The translations under genes were made by a program, and so were the position numbers. Source: Haloplasma contractile (GTDB taxonomy: Bacteria > Bacillota_I > Bacilli_A > Haloplasmatales > Haloplasmataceae). Taken from it: DNA of 64,000 nucleotides. The notes below the pieces were generated by a model. It saw only the letters and a program-made list of their open reading frames with translations. It was not told the origin of the DNA and searched no databases. The stretch covers positions 1-64,000 of the forward strand of contig JAENYC010000009.1 in NCBI GenBank assembly GCA_016841945.1, given 5' to 3'. Below, one piece after another: positions 16,045-25,855 of the stretch. Every line of letters starts with the position of its first letter. Position 1 is the first letter of the stretch.

Positions 16045-17976
16045 GTGAATGAAATGCCAAAGAAATTAAAATATAATGAAGAATCAATACAAGTATTAGA
16101 AGGCTTAGAAGCAGTTAGGAAACGTCCTGGAATGTATATAGGTTCAACTGATTCTAGAGGTCTTCATCATTTAGTCACTGAAATAGTTGATAATGCGATA
16201 GATGAAGCAATTCAGGGTTATGGTAATGAAATAAATGTTACGATATTTAATGATAATAGTGTGGAAGTACAGGATTTTGGTCGTGGAATTCCAACAGGAA
16301 AACATAAAACAGGAAGACCAACGCTCGAAGTCATTTTTACTGTTTTACATTCAGGAGGAAAATTTGATGCCAATAGTTATAAAACAGCAGGTGGACTCCA
16401 TGGTGTTGGTGCAAGTGTCGTAAATGCATTGTCTGAGTATCTAGAAGTAGAAATTAAACGTGATAATAAGGTATATACTCAACGTTTTGAAAAAGGTGGT
16501 AAGAAAATTTCTCCTTTAAAAGAGACGGGGAGAACAAATAAAACTGGAACAACGATTCGATTTAAACCCGATAGAACGGTTTTTTCTAATACAAAATTTA
16601 AATTTGAGTTACTTGAAGAAAGATTTCGTGAATCAGCTTATCTATTGAAGGGACTAAAAATAAACCTGATTGATAAAAGAACAGGACGTAGTGAAACCTT
16701 CCATTATGAGGATGGATTAGTTGCGTTTATTAAAGAGTTAAATGAAGGTAAAAATACAATGCATGAGGTTGCCTTTATTACTGGTGTTAGTCATGATATT
16801 GAAATAGAATATGCTTTTCAGTATGTTGACACTTATTCTGATAATTTCTTGTCTTTTGTTAATAATGTCAGAACAAGAGATGGTGGAACCCATGAGATTG
16901 GTGCTAAATCTATTATGACAAAAGTCATCAATGAATTAGCACGTAAAAATGCTTATCTTAAAGACAAAGATAAGAATTTAGAAGGCACTGATATAAGAGA
17001 GGGGCTAACTTGTATTGTGTCAGTCCGTATACCTGAAAACTTACTACAATTTGAAGGTCAAACAAAGAGTAAACTTGGAACACCTGAGGCTAGAACAGCG
17101 ATTGAAAGCCTATTATCAGATGAACTTACTTTTTACTTTACAAAAAATCCTGATGTATTAGATAATATTGTTTCAAAAGCCTTAAAAGCGGCAAGTGCTC
17201 GTGAAGCAGCACGTAAAGCACGAGAAATTGCACGTTTAGGTAAAAAAGTTAAAACCAATATGAATTTAAATGGAAAATTGACCCCAGCACAATCAAAGGA
17301 CCGAAAAAAGAGCGAATTGTTTATTGTTGAAGGAATATCAGCAGGAGGGAGTGCTAAACAGGGGAGAGATAAAAAATATCAAGCTATTTTACCACTTCGT
17401 GGAAAAGTTATCAATACTGAAAAAGCGAAGGTCAATGATGTTTTAAAAAATGAAGAGATTAATGTGCTTATCAATACCATAGGAGCCGGTTTTGGTGCTG
17501 ATTTTAATATTAAAAAAGTTAATTATGATAAAATCATCATTATGACAGATGCAGATACAGATGGTGCTCATATTCAAATTCTGTTATTAACCTTTTTCTT
17601 TAGATATATGACATCATTAATTGAAAATAAAAAGGTATTTATCGCTTTACCACCACTTTATAAAATCAGTAGAAAAAATGGTAGTGATTATGCATACAGC
17701 GATGAAGAACTAGAAGATATAATAAAGAAATTAAAAGGAAATTATACCATTCAACGATTTAAAGGATTAGGTGAAATGAATGCTGATCAACTATTTGAAA
17801 CAACGATGAATCCTAAAACAAGAACTTTAATAAGAGTAAACATAGATGACGCAATAGAAGCTGACCACTTTTTCACCATATTAATGGGGGATCAAGTAGA
17901 ACAACGCCGTAATTGGATTGAAAATAATGTCTCTTTTACATTAGAAGATAATTTTAGTATTGAGGAGTTAGAGTAA
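16045..17976 (+). CDS. parE: DNA topoisomerase IV subunit B
   Basis: 643 residues. The ATPase subunit of topoisomerase IV, which decatenates daughter chromosomes. The GHKL ATPase carries EIVDNAIDEA and GGLHGVGASVVNA; the TOPRIM domain shows EGISAGGSAKQGRD and TDADTDGAHI; QRFKGLGEMN lies near the C-terminus. Pairing with parC, and with plsY next door rather than recF/dnaN, argues for ParE over GyrB. The start could also be the ATG nine bases downstream (MPKKLKYN). The stop overlaps parC by one base. Confidence 0.92.
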   Translation: MNEMPKKLKYNEESIQVLEGLEAVRKRPGMYIGSTDSRGLHHLVTEIVDNAIDEAIQGYGNEINVTIFNDNSVEVQDFGRGIPTGKHKTGRPTLEVIFTVLHSGGKFDANSYKTAGGLHGVGASVVNALSEYLEVEIKRDNKVYTQRFEKGGKKISPLKETGRTNKTGTTIRFKPDRTVFSNTKFKFELLEERFRESAYLLKGLKINLIDKRTGRSETFHYEDGLVAFIKELNEGKNTMHEVAFITGVSHDIEIEYAFQYVDTYSDNFLSFVNNVRTRDGGTHEIGAKSIMTKVINELARKNAYLKDKDKNLEGTDIREGLTCIVSVRIPENLLQFEGQTKSKLGTPEARTAIESLLSDELTFYFTKNPDVLDNIVSKALKAASAREAARKAREIARLGKKVKTNMNLNGKLTPAQSKDRKKSELFIVEGISAGGSAKQGRDKKYQAILPLRGKVINTEKAKVNDVLKNEEINVLINTIGAGFGADFNIKKVNYDKIIIMTDADTDGAHIQILLLTFFFRYMTSLIENKKVFIALPPLYKISRKNGSDYAYSDEELEDIIKKLKGNYTIQRFKGLGEMNADQLFETTMNPKTRTLIRVNIDDAIEADHFFTILMGDQVEQRRNWIENNVSFTLEDNFSIEELE

Positions 17977-20492
17977 TGGGTAGACAAATGAAAGAAATAA
18001 ATACGATTATTGATGAAAAAATCGAATCGGTTTTATCAGATCGTTTTGCAAGATATTCTAAATATATTATTCAAGAAAGAGCGTTACCAGACGTACGGGA
18101 TGGTCTAAAACCTGTACAACGAAGAATTTTGTATTCAATGTATAAAGAAAGAAATTTAAGTGATAAAACTTACCGAAAATCAGCGAAAACAGTAGGTAAT
18201 GTCATTGGTAACTACCATCCACACGGAGACTCATCGGTTTATGATGCCATGGTTAGATTGAGTCAAGATTGGAAAATGCGAGAGATATTAGTCGATATGC
18301 ATGGAAACAATGGCAGTATTGACAATGATCCACCTGCAGCAATGCGTTATACAGAAGCAAGGTTATCAAAAATCGCTGAAGAATTAACCAGAGATATTGA
18401 TAAATATACGGTGGAATTTGCCTTAAATTTCGATGATACTGATACAGAACCCACTGTTTTACCTTCAAGATATCCCAATGTATTAGTAAATGGCTCTCAA
18501 GGGATTTCATCTGGATATGCAACTGAAATACCTCCACATAATTTGGATGAGGTTATTTCAGCAACAATATATCGTTTAAAACATCCCCTATGTTCTTTAG
18601 ATGAGGTCATGAATATGATGCAAGGCCCTGACTTTCCAACAGGTGGTATCGTACAAGGAATTGATGGCATAAGACAAGCATATGAAACAGGAAAGGGTAA
18701 AATTGTAATTCGATGTAAATATCATTATAATGAAAAGAAAAATCAGATTATTATAACTGAAATTCCTTATGAAGTGAATAAAGCCAATCTTCTCAAGAAA
18801 ATAGAAGATATACGGCTAAACAAAAAATTAGAGGATTTAAGTGAATGTCGTGATGAATCAGATAAAGATGGTTTGAGAATCGTGATTGATTGTAAAAAAG
18901 ATGGGAATAAAGAACTTGTTATCAATTATTTACTGAAAAATACAGACTTAAAAGTCAATTATAACTTTAATATGGTCGTCATTCATAATAAACATCCAAA
19001 ACGTTTAGGCGTATTACCAATATTAGATGCATATATTGACCATCAAAAAGAAGTGATTATAAATCGCTCTAATTATGAACTAACAAAATCAAGAAAAAGA
19101 TTACATATATTAGAAGGGCTTGTCAAAATGGTCAGTATTTTAGATCAAGTTATCTATACCATCAGACATTCAAAAAATAAACAAGATGCAAAAGAAAATA
19201 TAATCAATCAATTTGAGTTTACCGAAGAACAAGCAGAAGCTATTGTAACTTTACAATTATATCGTTTAACATCAACCGATATAGAAATCCTTGAAGAAGA
19301 AGCAAGAAAACTCACGAGATATATTAATGAATTACTAGAAATATTAAATTATGAAGACAAATTAGTTAAACTCATCATACGCGAATTAGATGGAATTAGA
19401 AAACAATACGCAAATCCTCGTAAAACTGAAATACAAAAAGAAGTAGAAGACATACAAATAGATGTAACAGAAATGATTAAATCTGAAGAGGTTGTATTAA
19501 ATATCACAAAACATGGATACATCAGAACCTATAAGCCGAAGAATAATGAGATGCCTATTGATAATTCTAGTCTTACTTCAAAGGATTTTATTATTGCTAA
19601 TTTACTAGTCAATACATTAGATACATTATTAATCTTCACAAATAAAGGTAATTATATCTTATTATATGTCCATCAAATAGATATCGTAAAACAGACGGAC
19701 TTCAAACAACATATTAACGATATTATTCGTATAGAACCAGATGAGCATATTGTGAAAGTGGTACCAATCCAAGAATTTAGAGACAATCAATTTATTATAA
19801 TGGCCACTAAAAAAGGATTTATAAAACGAAGTCCCCTTTCTGAATTTGAAGTGACGAGAAATAATAAAACATATACAGCGATTTCCTTTAAAAAAGATGA
19901 TGATGCATTAGTGAATGCCTATCTATCTGATAATAAAAATCGTGAGGTAGTGATTATCACGCATAATGGTTACTTAAATAAATATGATGAAAATCAAATC
20001 CCTGTTAATAAATTAAAAGCATCGGGTGTGAAAAGTATTAACCTTAAACCAGATGATGATGTTGTGTCCTTCCATTATATCTATAATGAACAATACAACC
20101 TTATTTTACTAACGAATAGGGGGAATATGAAAAAAGTGAATCTTTCTGACCTTTCTTTTTCTGTAAGAACAAATCGAGGTACGATGTCTTTAAGACGTTT
20201 AAAGAAAAATAGTCATCAGTATGTGGGTTCAGCTTTCATCAAAACGAGTGAACCATTTGTTGTAGAAAAAGACGAGAGTTATACGACCATTTATAATGAT
20301 TTAACTTCCTATTCAGATATAGTGAGTAATGGAAAATTGTACGAAGCGTTTAATAAAAATGAAACAATGTATCATTTAGTCGAAATAACAACAAACTTAA
20401 TCAATGTTTTTAGTGAAAAAAACACGAATATAGAAGAAAAAGATAAACAAATTGATAAAAAAAATTATGAACAACTAGAATTATTTAAATAA
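17976..20492 (+). CDS. parC: DNA topoisomerase IV subunit A
   Basis: 838 residues. The DNA-cleaving subunit partnered with ParE. The breakage-reunion domain shows RALPDVRDGLKPVQRRILY, the quinolone-determining segment HPHGDSSVYDAM and the catalytic tyrosine in AAMRYTEARL. A coiled region follows, then a six-bladed beta-pinwheel repeat domain (about 490-800). The charged C-terminal tail rich in Lys and Glu is ordinary. Translationally coupled to parE by TAATG. Confidence 0.93.
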   Translation: MGRQMKEINTIIDEKIESVLSDRFARYSKYIIQERALPDVRDGLKPVQRRILYSMYKERNLSDKTYRKSAKTVGNVIGNYHPHGDSSVYDAMVRLSQDWKMREILVDMHGNNGSIDNDPPAAMRYTEARLSKIAEELTRDIDKYTVEFALNFDDTDTEPTVLPSRYPNVLVNGSQGISSGYATEIPPHNLDEVISATIYRLKHPLCSLDEVMNMMQGPDFPTGGIVQGIDGIRQAYETGKGKIVIRCKYHYNEKKNQIIITEIPYEVNKANLLKKIEDIRLNKKLEDLSECRDESDKDGLRIVIDCKKDGNKELVINYLLKNTDLKVNYNFNMVVIHNKHPKRLGVLPILDAYIDHQKEVIINRSNYELTKSRKRLHILEGLVKMVSILDQVIYTIRHSKNKQDAKENIINQFEFTEEQAEAIVTLQLYRLTSTDIEILEEEARKLTRYINELLEILNYEDKLVKLIIRELDGIRKQYANPRKTEIQKEVEDIQIDVTEMIKSEEVVLNITKHGYIRTYKPKNNEMPIDNSSLTSKDFIIANLLVNTLDTLLIFTNKGNYILLYVHQIDIVKQTDFKQHINDIIRIEPDEHIVKVVPIQEFRDNQFIIMATKKGFIKRSPLSEFEVTRNNKTYTAISFKKDDDALVNAYLSDNKNREVVIITHNGYLNKYDENQIPVNKLKASGVKSINLKPDDDVVSFHYIYNEQYNLILLTNRGNMKKVNLSDLSFSVRTNRGTMSLRRLKKNSHQYVGSAFIKTSEPFVVEKDESYTTIYNDLTSYSDIVSNGKLYEAFNKNETMYHLVEITTNLINVFSEKNTNIEEKDKQIDKKNYEQLELFK

Positions 20493-20502
20493 TTGGCAAT
20501 AA

Positions 20503-20531
20503 TTGACTTATTTGGTAATTTATTATATAAT
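20503..20531 (+). promoter_or_regulatory. Promoter of the small membrane protein gene
   Basis: TTGACT (20503-20508), 17-base spacer, TATAAT (20526-20531). Confidence 0.75.
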
Positions 20532-20569
20532 TTATTAGAACAATAATATTAAAGGGGGTAACCTTAAAA

Positions 20570-20914
20570 ATGAAGGCCATACTAAAAATTATTTGGTTCG
20601 CATTAGTCGTAGTGCTTATTCAAAGATTTGGTGCTAATATAATTGAAACAAATGTTGGAATATTAGCGGACAAGCTTGTTTCTAATTTTCCAGAAAACAT
20701 ACAAAATACACTAAAATTAGACCAACTATTGTCTGTTAATACTATTAAACAATTAGTTTTTGTGATTGGATTATTTCTAGGATTAGATATTATTAGTGGA
20801 GATATAAAAGGTTTAATTAAAGGACCAGTTAAATTAGCATTCAATGGTGTACTTTACCTTATTGGTTTTTCAGTTATATTCTTCTTATTAAATGAGTTTT
20901 CTATTGTTTTATAA
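20570..20914 (+). CDS. Small membrane protein, unknown function
   Basis: 114 residues with three likely membrane helices (about 5-20, 59-77 and 88-110) and a short amphipathic stretch NFPENIQNTLKLDQLL between the first two. No motif or family recognised. It has its own promoter, a strong AAGGGGG ribosome site and a following hairpin, so it is a genuine single-gene unit between parC and the Fic-like operon. Confidence 0.6.
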   Translation: MKAILKIIWFALVVVLIQRFGANIIETNVGILADKLVSNFPENIQNTLKLDQLLSVNTIKQLVFVIGLFLGLDIISGDIKGLIKGPVKLAFNGVLYLIGFSVIFFLLNEFSIVL

Positions 20915-20964
20915 TGATGTTTTTTGTCAATTATTTTAATCAGTTCAATAATATGAATATATTT

Positions 20965-21010
20965 AAATGGAAATATTTGAATTTTTTGACTTCTAAATAT
21001 TTCCATTTTT
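20965..21010. terminator. Long inverted repeat, probable terminator
   Basis: AAATGGAAATATTT (20965-20978) and its exact complement (20995-21008), separated by 16 bases and followed by TT. The 14-bp perfect stem could end the upstream gene. It also abuts the promoter region of the next operon and could instead be a regulatory site. Confidence 0.5.
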
Positions 21011-21061
21011 ATATATTTGATATATAATTATACTAAAGTCATAAAAAGGGGGGATATAGTG

Positions 21062-22066
21062 ATGTATTTCTTTCAAAATATTAAAACAACACCATATGCA
21101 CCACAACTGATTACTCAATTAACTAGACTTTATGAAAATAAAGGAAAAGAACTTTATTATTTGACATTAATAAAAGCTGACAGTAAAATCATTAAACAAA
21201 ATGTGATAGAAAAGGATGCTGAATATTCAGGACATTTAATTCATATCGAATTATCTAATCAAAAATATAGATTATTAACACAACAAGGGTTGACTCCAAC
21301 AAATAGAAAAGAAAAGTTAATTGCTAATTTTTTGAAGTTTTTTCAAATCATGCATAAAGCTGAATCTAATTGGAAATTGACTTCAAGTGGTGTCATTGAA
21401 ATACAAGAATTTATTTTCCGTGAATTTGACCCTAATTCAAGTATTGAAAGAAAAAGAAATCGACTTGAAAAGAAAAGTGAATTAGATAATTTAATTAATC
21501 AATTTAATAAATTAGTTAACGAACAGGAATGTGAATTAGTGACTCTTTTTTGTGCCTTTATTATTGATTTTATAAATTTAAGAATATTTGATCATTATAA
21601 TGAGTTCATTGGTATTATTTTATTAATGTTATTATTAAAACAATATGGTTATAAAATCGTTGATTATATTAGTTTTTTTAACTCGGTATATAATGAAGAA
21701 GAAAAATATGTTGAAGCTGTTAATAAATCCTCACTCAATTGGGAAATAGGGTTACCTCAATATCATTTCTTTACAGTTTTTATCATCGATATATTAAATA
21801 AAATGTATGATAATTTTGAAAAATTATGTAAAAACTTTCAAAGTGACAAACAATATAGTAAAGAGGAACTAGTTGAACAAATTGTAAATAGTTTTAATCA
21901 TTATTTTACCAAAGAAGATATAAGAAAATATAATCCATACATAAGTGATTCTACAATTAATCGTTCTCTTAAGAATTTACGTGAAAGAGGCGTGATTGAG
22001 CCAACAGGAAAAGGGCGCTCAGCGAAATGGCGAAAAATTAGACATGGAAAATATCAAACATTTTAA
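21062..22066 (+). CDS. Degenerate Fic-fold protein with C-terminal winged helix
   Basis: 334 residues. Residues 100-255 read like a Fic domain: a hydrophobic helix (ELVTLFCAFIIDFINL), then the loop position, then ILLMLLLKQYGY and a YVEAVN helix, as in HPFxDGNGR-LLxNLLLLKxGY...YYEALN. At the loop, however, it reads IFDHYNEFIG (175-184), lacking the catalytic His and the GNGR phosphate loop, so AMP transfer is unlikely. Residues 265-326 form a winged-helix module (STINRSLKNLRERGVIEPTG). It could be a transcription factor using a dead Fic domain as a sensor. ATG at 21062 chosen for the GGGGGG eight bases upstream. First gene of a likely three-gene operon. Confidence 0.55.
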   Translation: MYFFQNIKTTPYAPQLITQLTRLYENKGKELYYLTLIKADSKIIKQNVIEKDAEYSGHLIHIELSNQKYRLLTQQGLTPTNRKEKLIANFLKFFQIMHKAESNWKLTSSGVIEIQEFIFREFDPNSSIERKRNRLEKKSELDNLINQFNKLVNEQECELVTLFCAFIIDFINLRIFDHYNEFIGIILLMLLLKQYGYKIVDYISFFNSVYNEEEKYVEAVNKSSLNWEIGLPQYHFFTVFIIDILNKMYDNFEKLCKNFQSDKQYSKEELVEQIVNSFNHYFTKEDIRKYNPYISDSTINRSLKNLRERGVIEPTGKGRSAKWRKIRHGKYQTF

Positions 22067-22107
22067 GTGAATTGTTTTAAGGTATAATTAAAAAGTAGGT
22101 GAGGGAA

Positions 22108-23904
22108 ATGGAATTAACGAAAGATCAAATGAAGGTTGTTGAAACACCACTTGGTGTTAATTTATTAATAGAAGGATACTCTGGTGTAGGCAAAACAACA
22201 GTACTATTAAAAAAATATGAACAACTTATTAAAAATAAACAAGTTTCACGAAATGAGACTATTTTTATCGTGCATGATGAAATAAAAAAACAAATTGTTC
22301 ATGATCAATACTTTCTACTCTCATCTAAGTATGCAGATTTAAACATATATACAATGAATGAGTTAATTCATAAATATCTTCAGAAAATGGAATTACCACT
22401 TTTTCAGCATACCATTACTCAAAAAGAAAAAAAATCGATAATAACGGATATTATTCAATCCTTTGGAATTGAACGACCAGATTTTGATTTTACAATTGAT
22501 TTTGTTTTAGATGAAATTAATTTTATACAATCGACAATTTGCTTAAAAGATGATGATGAAATTAATGATACATTAAAGATGGAGTTAAAGAAATATCTAT
22601 TGTCTCCTAGAAGATCCATCAAGAAAGGATTATTATCTTTTAGAGAAAAACAAGATATTTGGGTTATATATCAAGAGTATTTAAATAGAGCATTAGGAGA
22701 AGATTTTTTTGATGAACAAACATTTTATCAAAGCTTTTTACGTTTGATTTATCATCAAAAAGATAATGATGAGTTGGCCATGACATTTGATCACGTATTC
22801 GTTGATGATATACAGGATTTTTCCAAAATCCAACTTGACATTATCTATCTTTTTTATCAACAAAATCATGAAGGACATTCATGTTCATTAACTATAGATG
22901 AATTAAAATCAAAAGATAGGTATAAAAATTATAAAAATAGTTTATTATATAAAGAAATACAAAAATCAATCATTTTAGATACAAACTTTAGAAATAGTCA
23001 TAATGTATTTCAAATTATTAAGTCGAATCTAACAAATAATGAATTGATTGAACCTAAAATAAACTATGAATCGAATATGAAACAAGAAGGTCATAAATCA
23101 GTATTAACCTATTATTATAATAAACGGAGTGATGAAAAGCGAGAAGTGTTTTTCGATAGATTGGATTTACTCGTTAATAATATGGGATACACTTTAAAAG
23201 ACATTTTGGTCATGTTTACTGATTTAGATAATTTAAAAGAAATGAAACAAGAATGTCTCATGAATAATATAAAAGTTTTTGATATCTATGACCATGTTGA
23301 GGATAAAGGTACAGATGCAATTACATTTATTCATAAATTAGAAATAACAAATTGTGAGTTTAAAGTAGTCATCATCTATGATGCGGATAATAAAAAATTA
23401 TGTACCGGTCCAATTAATAAAATTATTAATATTAATAAAAACTTTGAAGATTCTATATATTTTTATACCGCCATATCCAATGCAATTGATTTTCTCACCA
23501 TCAATTCTTCAATATCAGAACCATCTCATTTATTATTACCATCTCATATTGATTATCAATATTTTGTTTTTGATATTGGTTCTAAGTTTGAAATTAAATC
23601 AACTTTAAATGTGTATCGTATTAGTGATTTTATTGCCTTTATTAAAGATAATTTAATCAAATATTATGGGTACGCATTAGAAGATTTAACGACTCATCCA
23701 ATATTTGATATTTTAATTGAGAATAATGATGAAAAAATAGGAATCAAGATTCTAGATTATAATATAGATAATGATGTGATTCAATATATTTTGAAAAATG
23801 GAGAAGATTTATCCTATATTGTTATTTTTGATAGTCATCATTATTTGACATTCAAGAATGTAAACAATGACTTTATCCGTGACATTGATATACCAAAAAA
23901 GTAA
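22108..23904 (+). CDS. Divergent UvrD/Rep-like (SF1) ATPase
   Basis: 598 residues. Begins LTKDQMKVVETPLGVNLLIE, a Q-motif-like start, with Walker A GYSGVGKTT (23-31). Walker B is VDDIQDFSK (232-240) in place of the usual DExQD, and there is an arginine-bearing ILDTNFRNS (289-297). The expected motif III (VGDxxQSIY) and motif V (TxHxxKGLE) are not recognisable, and motif VI reads FYTAISNA rather than YVALTRA. The last 100 residues contain LEDLTTHPIFDILIENND, reminiscent of a Mrr-type nuclease fold but without the usual ExK. Helicase activity is doubtful; ATP binding is likely. Lies 41 bases after the Fic-like gene. Confidence 0.55.
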   Translation: MELTKDQMKVVETPLGVNLLIEGYSGVGKTTVLLKKYEQLIKNKQVSRNETIFIVHDEIKKQIVHDQYFLLSSKYADLNIYTMNELIHKYLQKMELPLFQHTITQKEKKSIITDIIQSFGIERPDFDFTIDFVLDEINFIQSTICLKDDDEINDTLKMELKKYLLSPRRSIKKGLLSFREKQDIWVIYQEYLNRALGEDFFDEQTFYQSFLRLIYHQKDNDELAMTFDHVFVDDIQDFSKIQLDIIYLFYQQNHEGHSCSLTIDELKSKDRYKNYKNSLLYKEIQKSIILDTNFRNSHNVFQIIKSNLTNNELIEPKINYESNMKQEGHKSVLTYYYNKRSDEKREVFFDRLDLLVNNMGYTLKDILVMFTDLDNLKEMKQECLMNNIKVFDIYDHVEDKGTDAITFIHKLEITNCEFKVVIIYDADNKKLCTGPINKIININKNFEDSIYFYTAISNAIDFLTINSSISEPSHLLLPSHIDYQYFVFDIGSKFEIKSTLNVYRISDFIAFIKDNLIKYYGYALEDLTTHPIFDILIENNDEKIGIKILDYNIDNDVIQYILKNGEDLSYIVIFDSHHYLTFKNVNNDFIRDIDIPKK

Positions 23905-23922
23905 ATAGAAAGGTTGGATAAA

Positions 23923-24099
23923 ATGTTAAATAAAGACTCATATATTTTTATTGGATTGTTCTTAGTATTATTTGCAGGATTTGGTTTATTAGCATCCATC
24001 ATTTATGAACTCAATATACCACTGTCAATAATAGTAGGTGCACTTGTAGGAATTATTATAGGTGGTGTCATCGATTATATGAAGACAAAAAGAGCATAA
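23923..24099 (+). CDS. Two-helix membrane protein, unknown function
   Basis: 58 residues: two hydrophobic helices (about 7-25 and 32-50) with a short linker and a Lys/Arg tail (YMKTKRA). GALVGIIIGGVID is glycine-rich and suggests helix packing. AAAGG lies before the ATG at 23923. It closes the Fic-like / helicase-like operon, 18 bases after the ATPase gene and immediately before a terminator, so a functional link is possible but unproven. Confidence 0.6.
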   Translation: MLNKDSYIFIGLFLVLFAGFGLLASIIYELNIPLSIIVGALVGIIIGGVIDYMKTKRA

Positions 24100-24111
24100 G
24101 CTCTTTTTTTT
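24087..24111 (+). terminator. Terminator of the Fic-like / ATPase operon
   Basis: AAAAAGAGC ATAA GCTCTTTTT with an extended T-run, overlapping the 3' end of the small membrane gene. Confidence 0.85.
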
Positions 24112-24119
24112 GTTCATTT

Positions 24120-24210
24120 AGTTTAATAAAAGTAAACTTTTTTAATGACAAGTATTGACAAAATAACATAAAATGTATTATAATTCTAAATTGTTTACAA
24201 GTATTAAACT
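24120..24210. promoter_or_regulatory. Promoter flanked by two inverted operator copies (pot operon)
   Basis: Promoter TTGACA (24155-24160), 18 bases, TATAAT (24179-24184). To its left AGTTTAATAAAAGTAAAC (24120-24137) and to its right, in opposite orientation, GTTTACAAGTATTAAACT (24193-24210). The two match at 15 of 18 positions, and each has GTTTA/TAAAC arms. Likely sites for the XRE-cupin regulator encoded just downstream. Confidence 0.65.
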
Positions 24211-24248
24211 TAATGTTTATTAATGTGATACATAGAAAGGATGATAAG

Positions 24249-24788
24249 ATGGAAATCGGAAGTAAGATAAAAAGCCTTAGAATGGAAAATGGTTTAACTC
24301 AGGAAGAGTTAGCAGACCGATGTGAACTAACCAAGGGGTTTATTTCACAATTAGAAAGAGAAATGACATCGCCTTCAATTGCCACGCTTTATGATATTTT
24401 AGAAGCATTAGGGACAACACTTAGTGAATTTTTTGAAGAAGATGATGATGAAAAAATCGTATATTCTAAAGAAGATATTTTTATTAAAGATGATGAAGAT
24501 TACAGAATGAAAATACATTGGATTATTCCGAATGCTCAAAAGAATGAAATGGAACCGATTCTAATTGAACTTGAACCAAATGGATTATCATATCGACATA
24601 CACCTCATCCAGGTGAAGAATTTGGTTATGTTTTAGAGGGTGAAATAGAACTCATTCATGGGAAAAGAAAAATGTTAGTAAAACAAGGAGAATCTTTTTA
24701 TTTTTTTCCTAATAAAGATCATTACATCAAAAATAAAGGAAACCAAGTCGCAAGAGTTTTATGGATATCAACACCACCTAGTTTTTAG
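24249..24788 (+). CDS. XRE-family regulator with cupin domain (PuuR-like)
   Basis: 179 residues. Helix-turn-helix at 1-60 ([20 protein letters not shown]) and a C-terminal cupin_2 domain (about 105-172) with [12 protein letters not shown]. Such proteins, of which PuuR is the best known, often control polyamine or amino-acid genes and bind the ligand in the cupin. It is the first gene of the pot operon, so it probably senses polyamine and regulates uptake. ATG at 24249 is favoured by AAAGGA seven bases upstream; an earlier frame extension lacks a site. Confidence 0.85.
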   Translation: MEIGSKIKSLRMENGLTQEELADRCELTKGFISQLEREMTSPSIATLYDILEALGTTLSEFFEEDDDEKIVYSKEDIFIKDDEDYRMKIHWIIPNAQKNEMEPILIELEPNGLSYRHTPHPGEEFGYVLEGEIELIHGKRKMLVKQGESFYFFPNKDHYIKNKGNQVARVLWISTPPSF

Positions 24789-24805
24789 TTAGGAGCGTAG
24801 ATATT

Positions 24806-25855
24806 ATGAAAAAATTAATTGAAATAAAAAATCTATCAAAAGAATTTGATGGTGAAATCGTACTAAAAGAAATAGATTTAACCATAAAAGAAAACGAATT
24901 TGTGACATTATTAGGTCCTTCTGGATGTGGTAAAACTACTATTTTAAGAATATTAGCTGGCTTTGAAACCCCAACTACAGGAGATATTTTATTTGAAGGC
25001 CTTTCCATTGTTAATCTTCCTCCCAATAAAAGGAATTTGAACACTGTTTTTCAAAAATATGCATTATTCCCACATCTAAATGTATTTGAAAATATTGCCT
25101 TTGGTTTAAGACTTAAAAAAATGAAAGAAAAAGATATTGTACAAAAAGTAAAACAGATGTTAAAACTTGTTAAACTAGAAAATTATGAGCATAGAAATGT
25201 TAATCGTTTATCAGGCGGGCAACAACAACGGGTTGCAATAGCACGTGCTTTAGTTAATGAACCTAAAGTATTATTACTAGATGAACCTCTTGCAGCCCTG
25301 GATTTAAAATTACGACAAGAAATGCAATATGAATTAAAAGAAATGCAGAGACAAACAGGAATAACATTTATTTATGTCACCCATGATCAAGAAGAAGCAT
25401 TGACGATGAGTGATACCATCGTTGTATTAAATAATGGTTTGATTCAACAAATCGGGACCCCAATTGATATCTATAATGAACCTAAAAACCGTTTTGTTGC
25501 AAACTTTATTGGTGAAAGTAATATTATATCAGGTATTATGATTGATGATTATAAAGTGAAATTTGAAGATTATATATTTGATTGTGTTGATAGAGGATTT
25601 CATTTTAATGAACCAGTCGATGTCATTATAAGACCCGAGGATTTGAGTATTGTACCAAACGATAATGCACCAATGGTTGGAGTAGTGGAGTCAATTATTT
25701 TTAAAGGGGTTCACTATGAAATTTGTGTGATTGTAAATGGTAAAGAATACGTTGTTCATACAACCAAAAATGCGACGATTGGTGATATTGTCGGTTTAAC
25801 AGTAGAACCACAAGATATTCATGTGATGGAAGTAGGGGTTGTACTGAATGAATAA
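24806..25855 (+). CDS. potA: Spermidine/putrescine ABC transporter, ATP-binding subunit
   Basis: 349 residues. Cytoplasmic ATPase: Walker [11 protein letters not shown]-loop [10 protein letters not shown], signature [10 protein letters not shown], Walker [12 protein letters not shown] and H-loop YVTHDQEEA. The C-terminal third (about 240-349) is the TOBE regulatory domain of the PotA/MalK group. The potABCD order with a cognate binding protein supports polyamines as cargo. Its stop overlaps potB by eight bases. Confidence 0.93.
   Translation: MKKLIEIKNLSKEFDGEIVLKEIDLTIKENEFVTLLGPSGCGKTTILRILAGFETPTTGDILFEGLSIVNLPPNKRNLNTVFQKYALFPHLNVFENIAFGLRLKKMKEKDIVQKVKQMLKLVKLENYEHRNVNRLSGGQQQRVAIARALVNEPKVLLLDEPLAALDLKLRQEMQYELKEMQRQTGITFIYVTHDQEEALTMSDTIVVLNNGLIQQIGTPIDIYNEPKNRFVANFIGESNIISGIMIDDYKVKFEDYIFDCVDRGFHFNEPVDVIIRPEDLSIVPNDNAPMVGVVESIIFKGVHYEICVIVNGKEYVVHTTKNATIGDIVGLTVEPQDIHVMEVGVVLNE

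Noticed and set aside
16045-20492. Could be gyrB-gyrA rather than parE-parC
   Set aside because: The pair is not next to recF/dnaN/dnaA but beside plsY, the usual topoisomerase IV setting, and lengths and motifs fit ParE/ParC.
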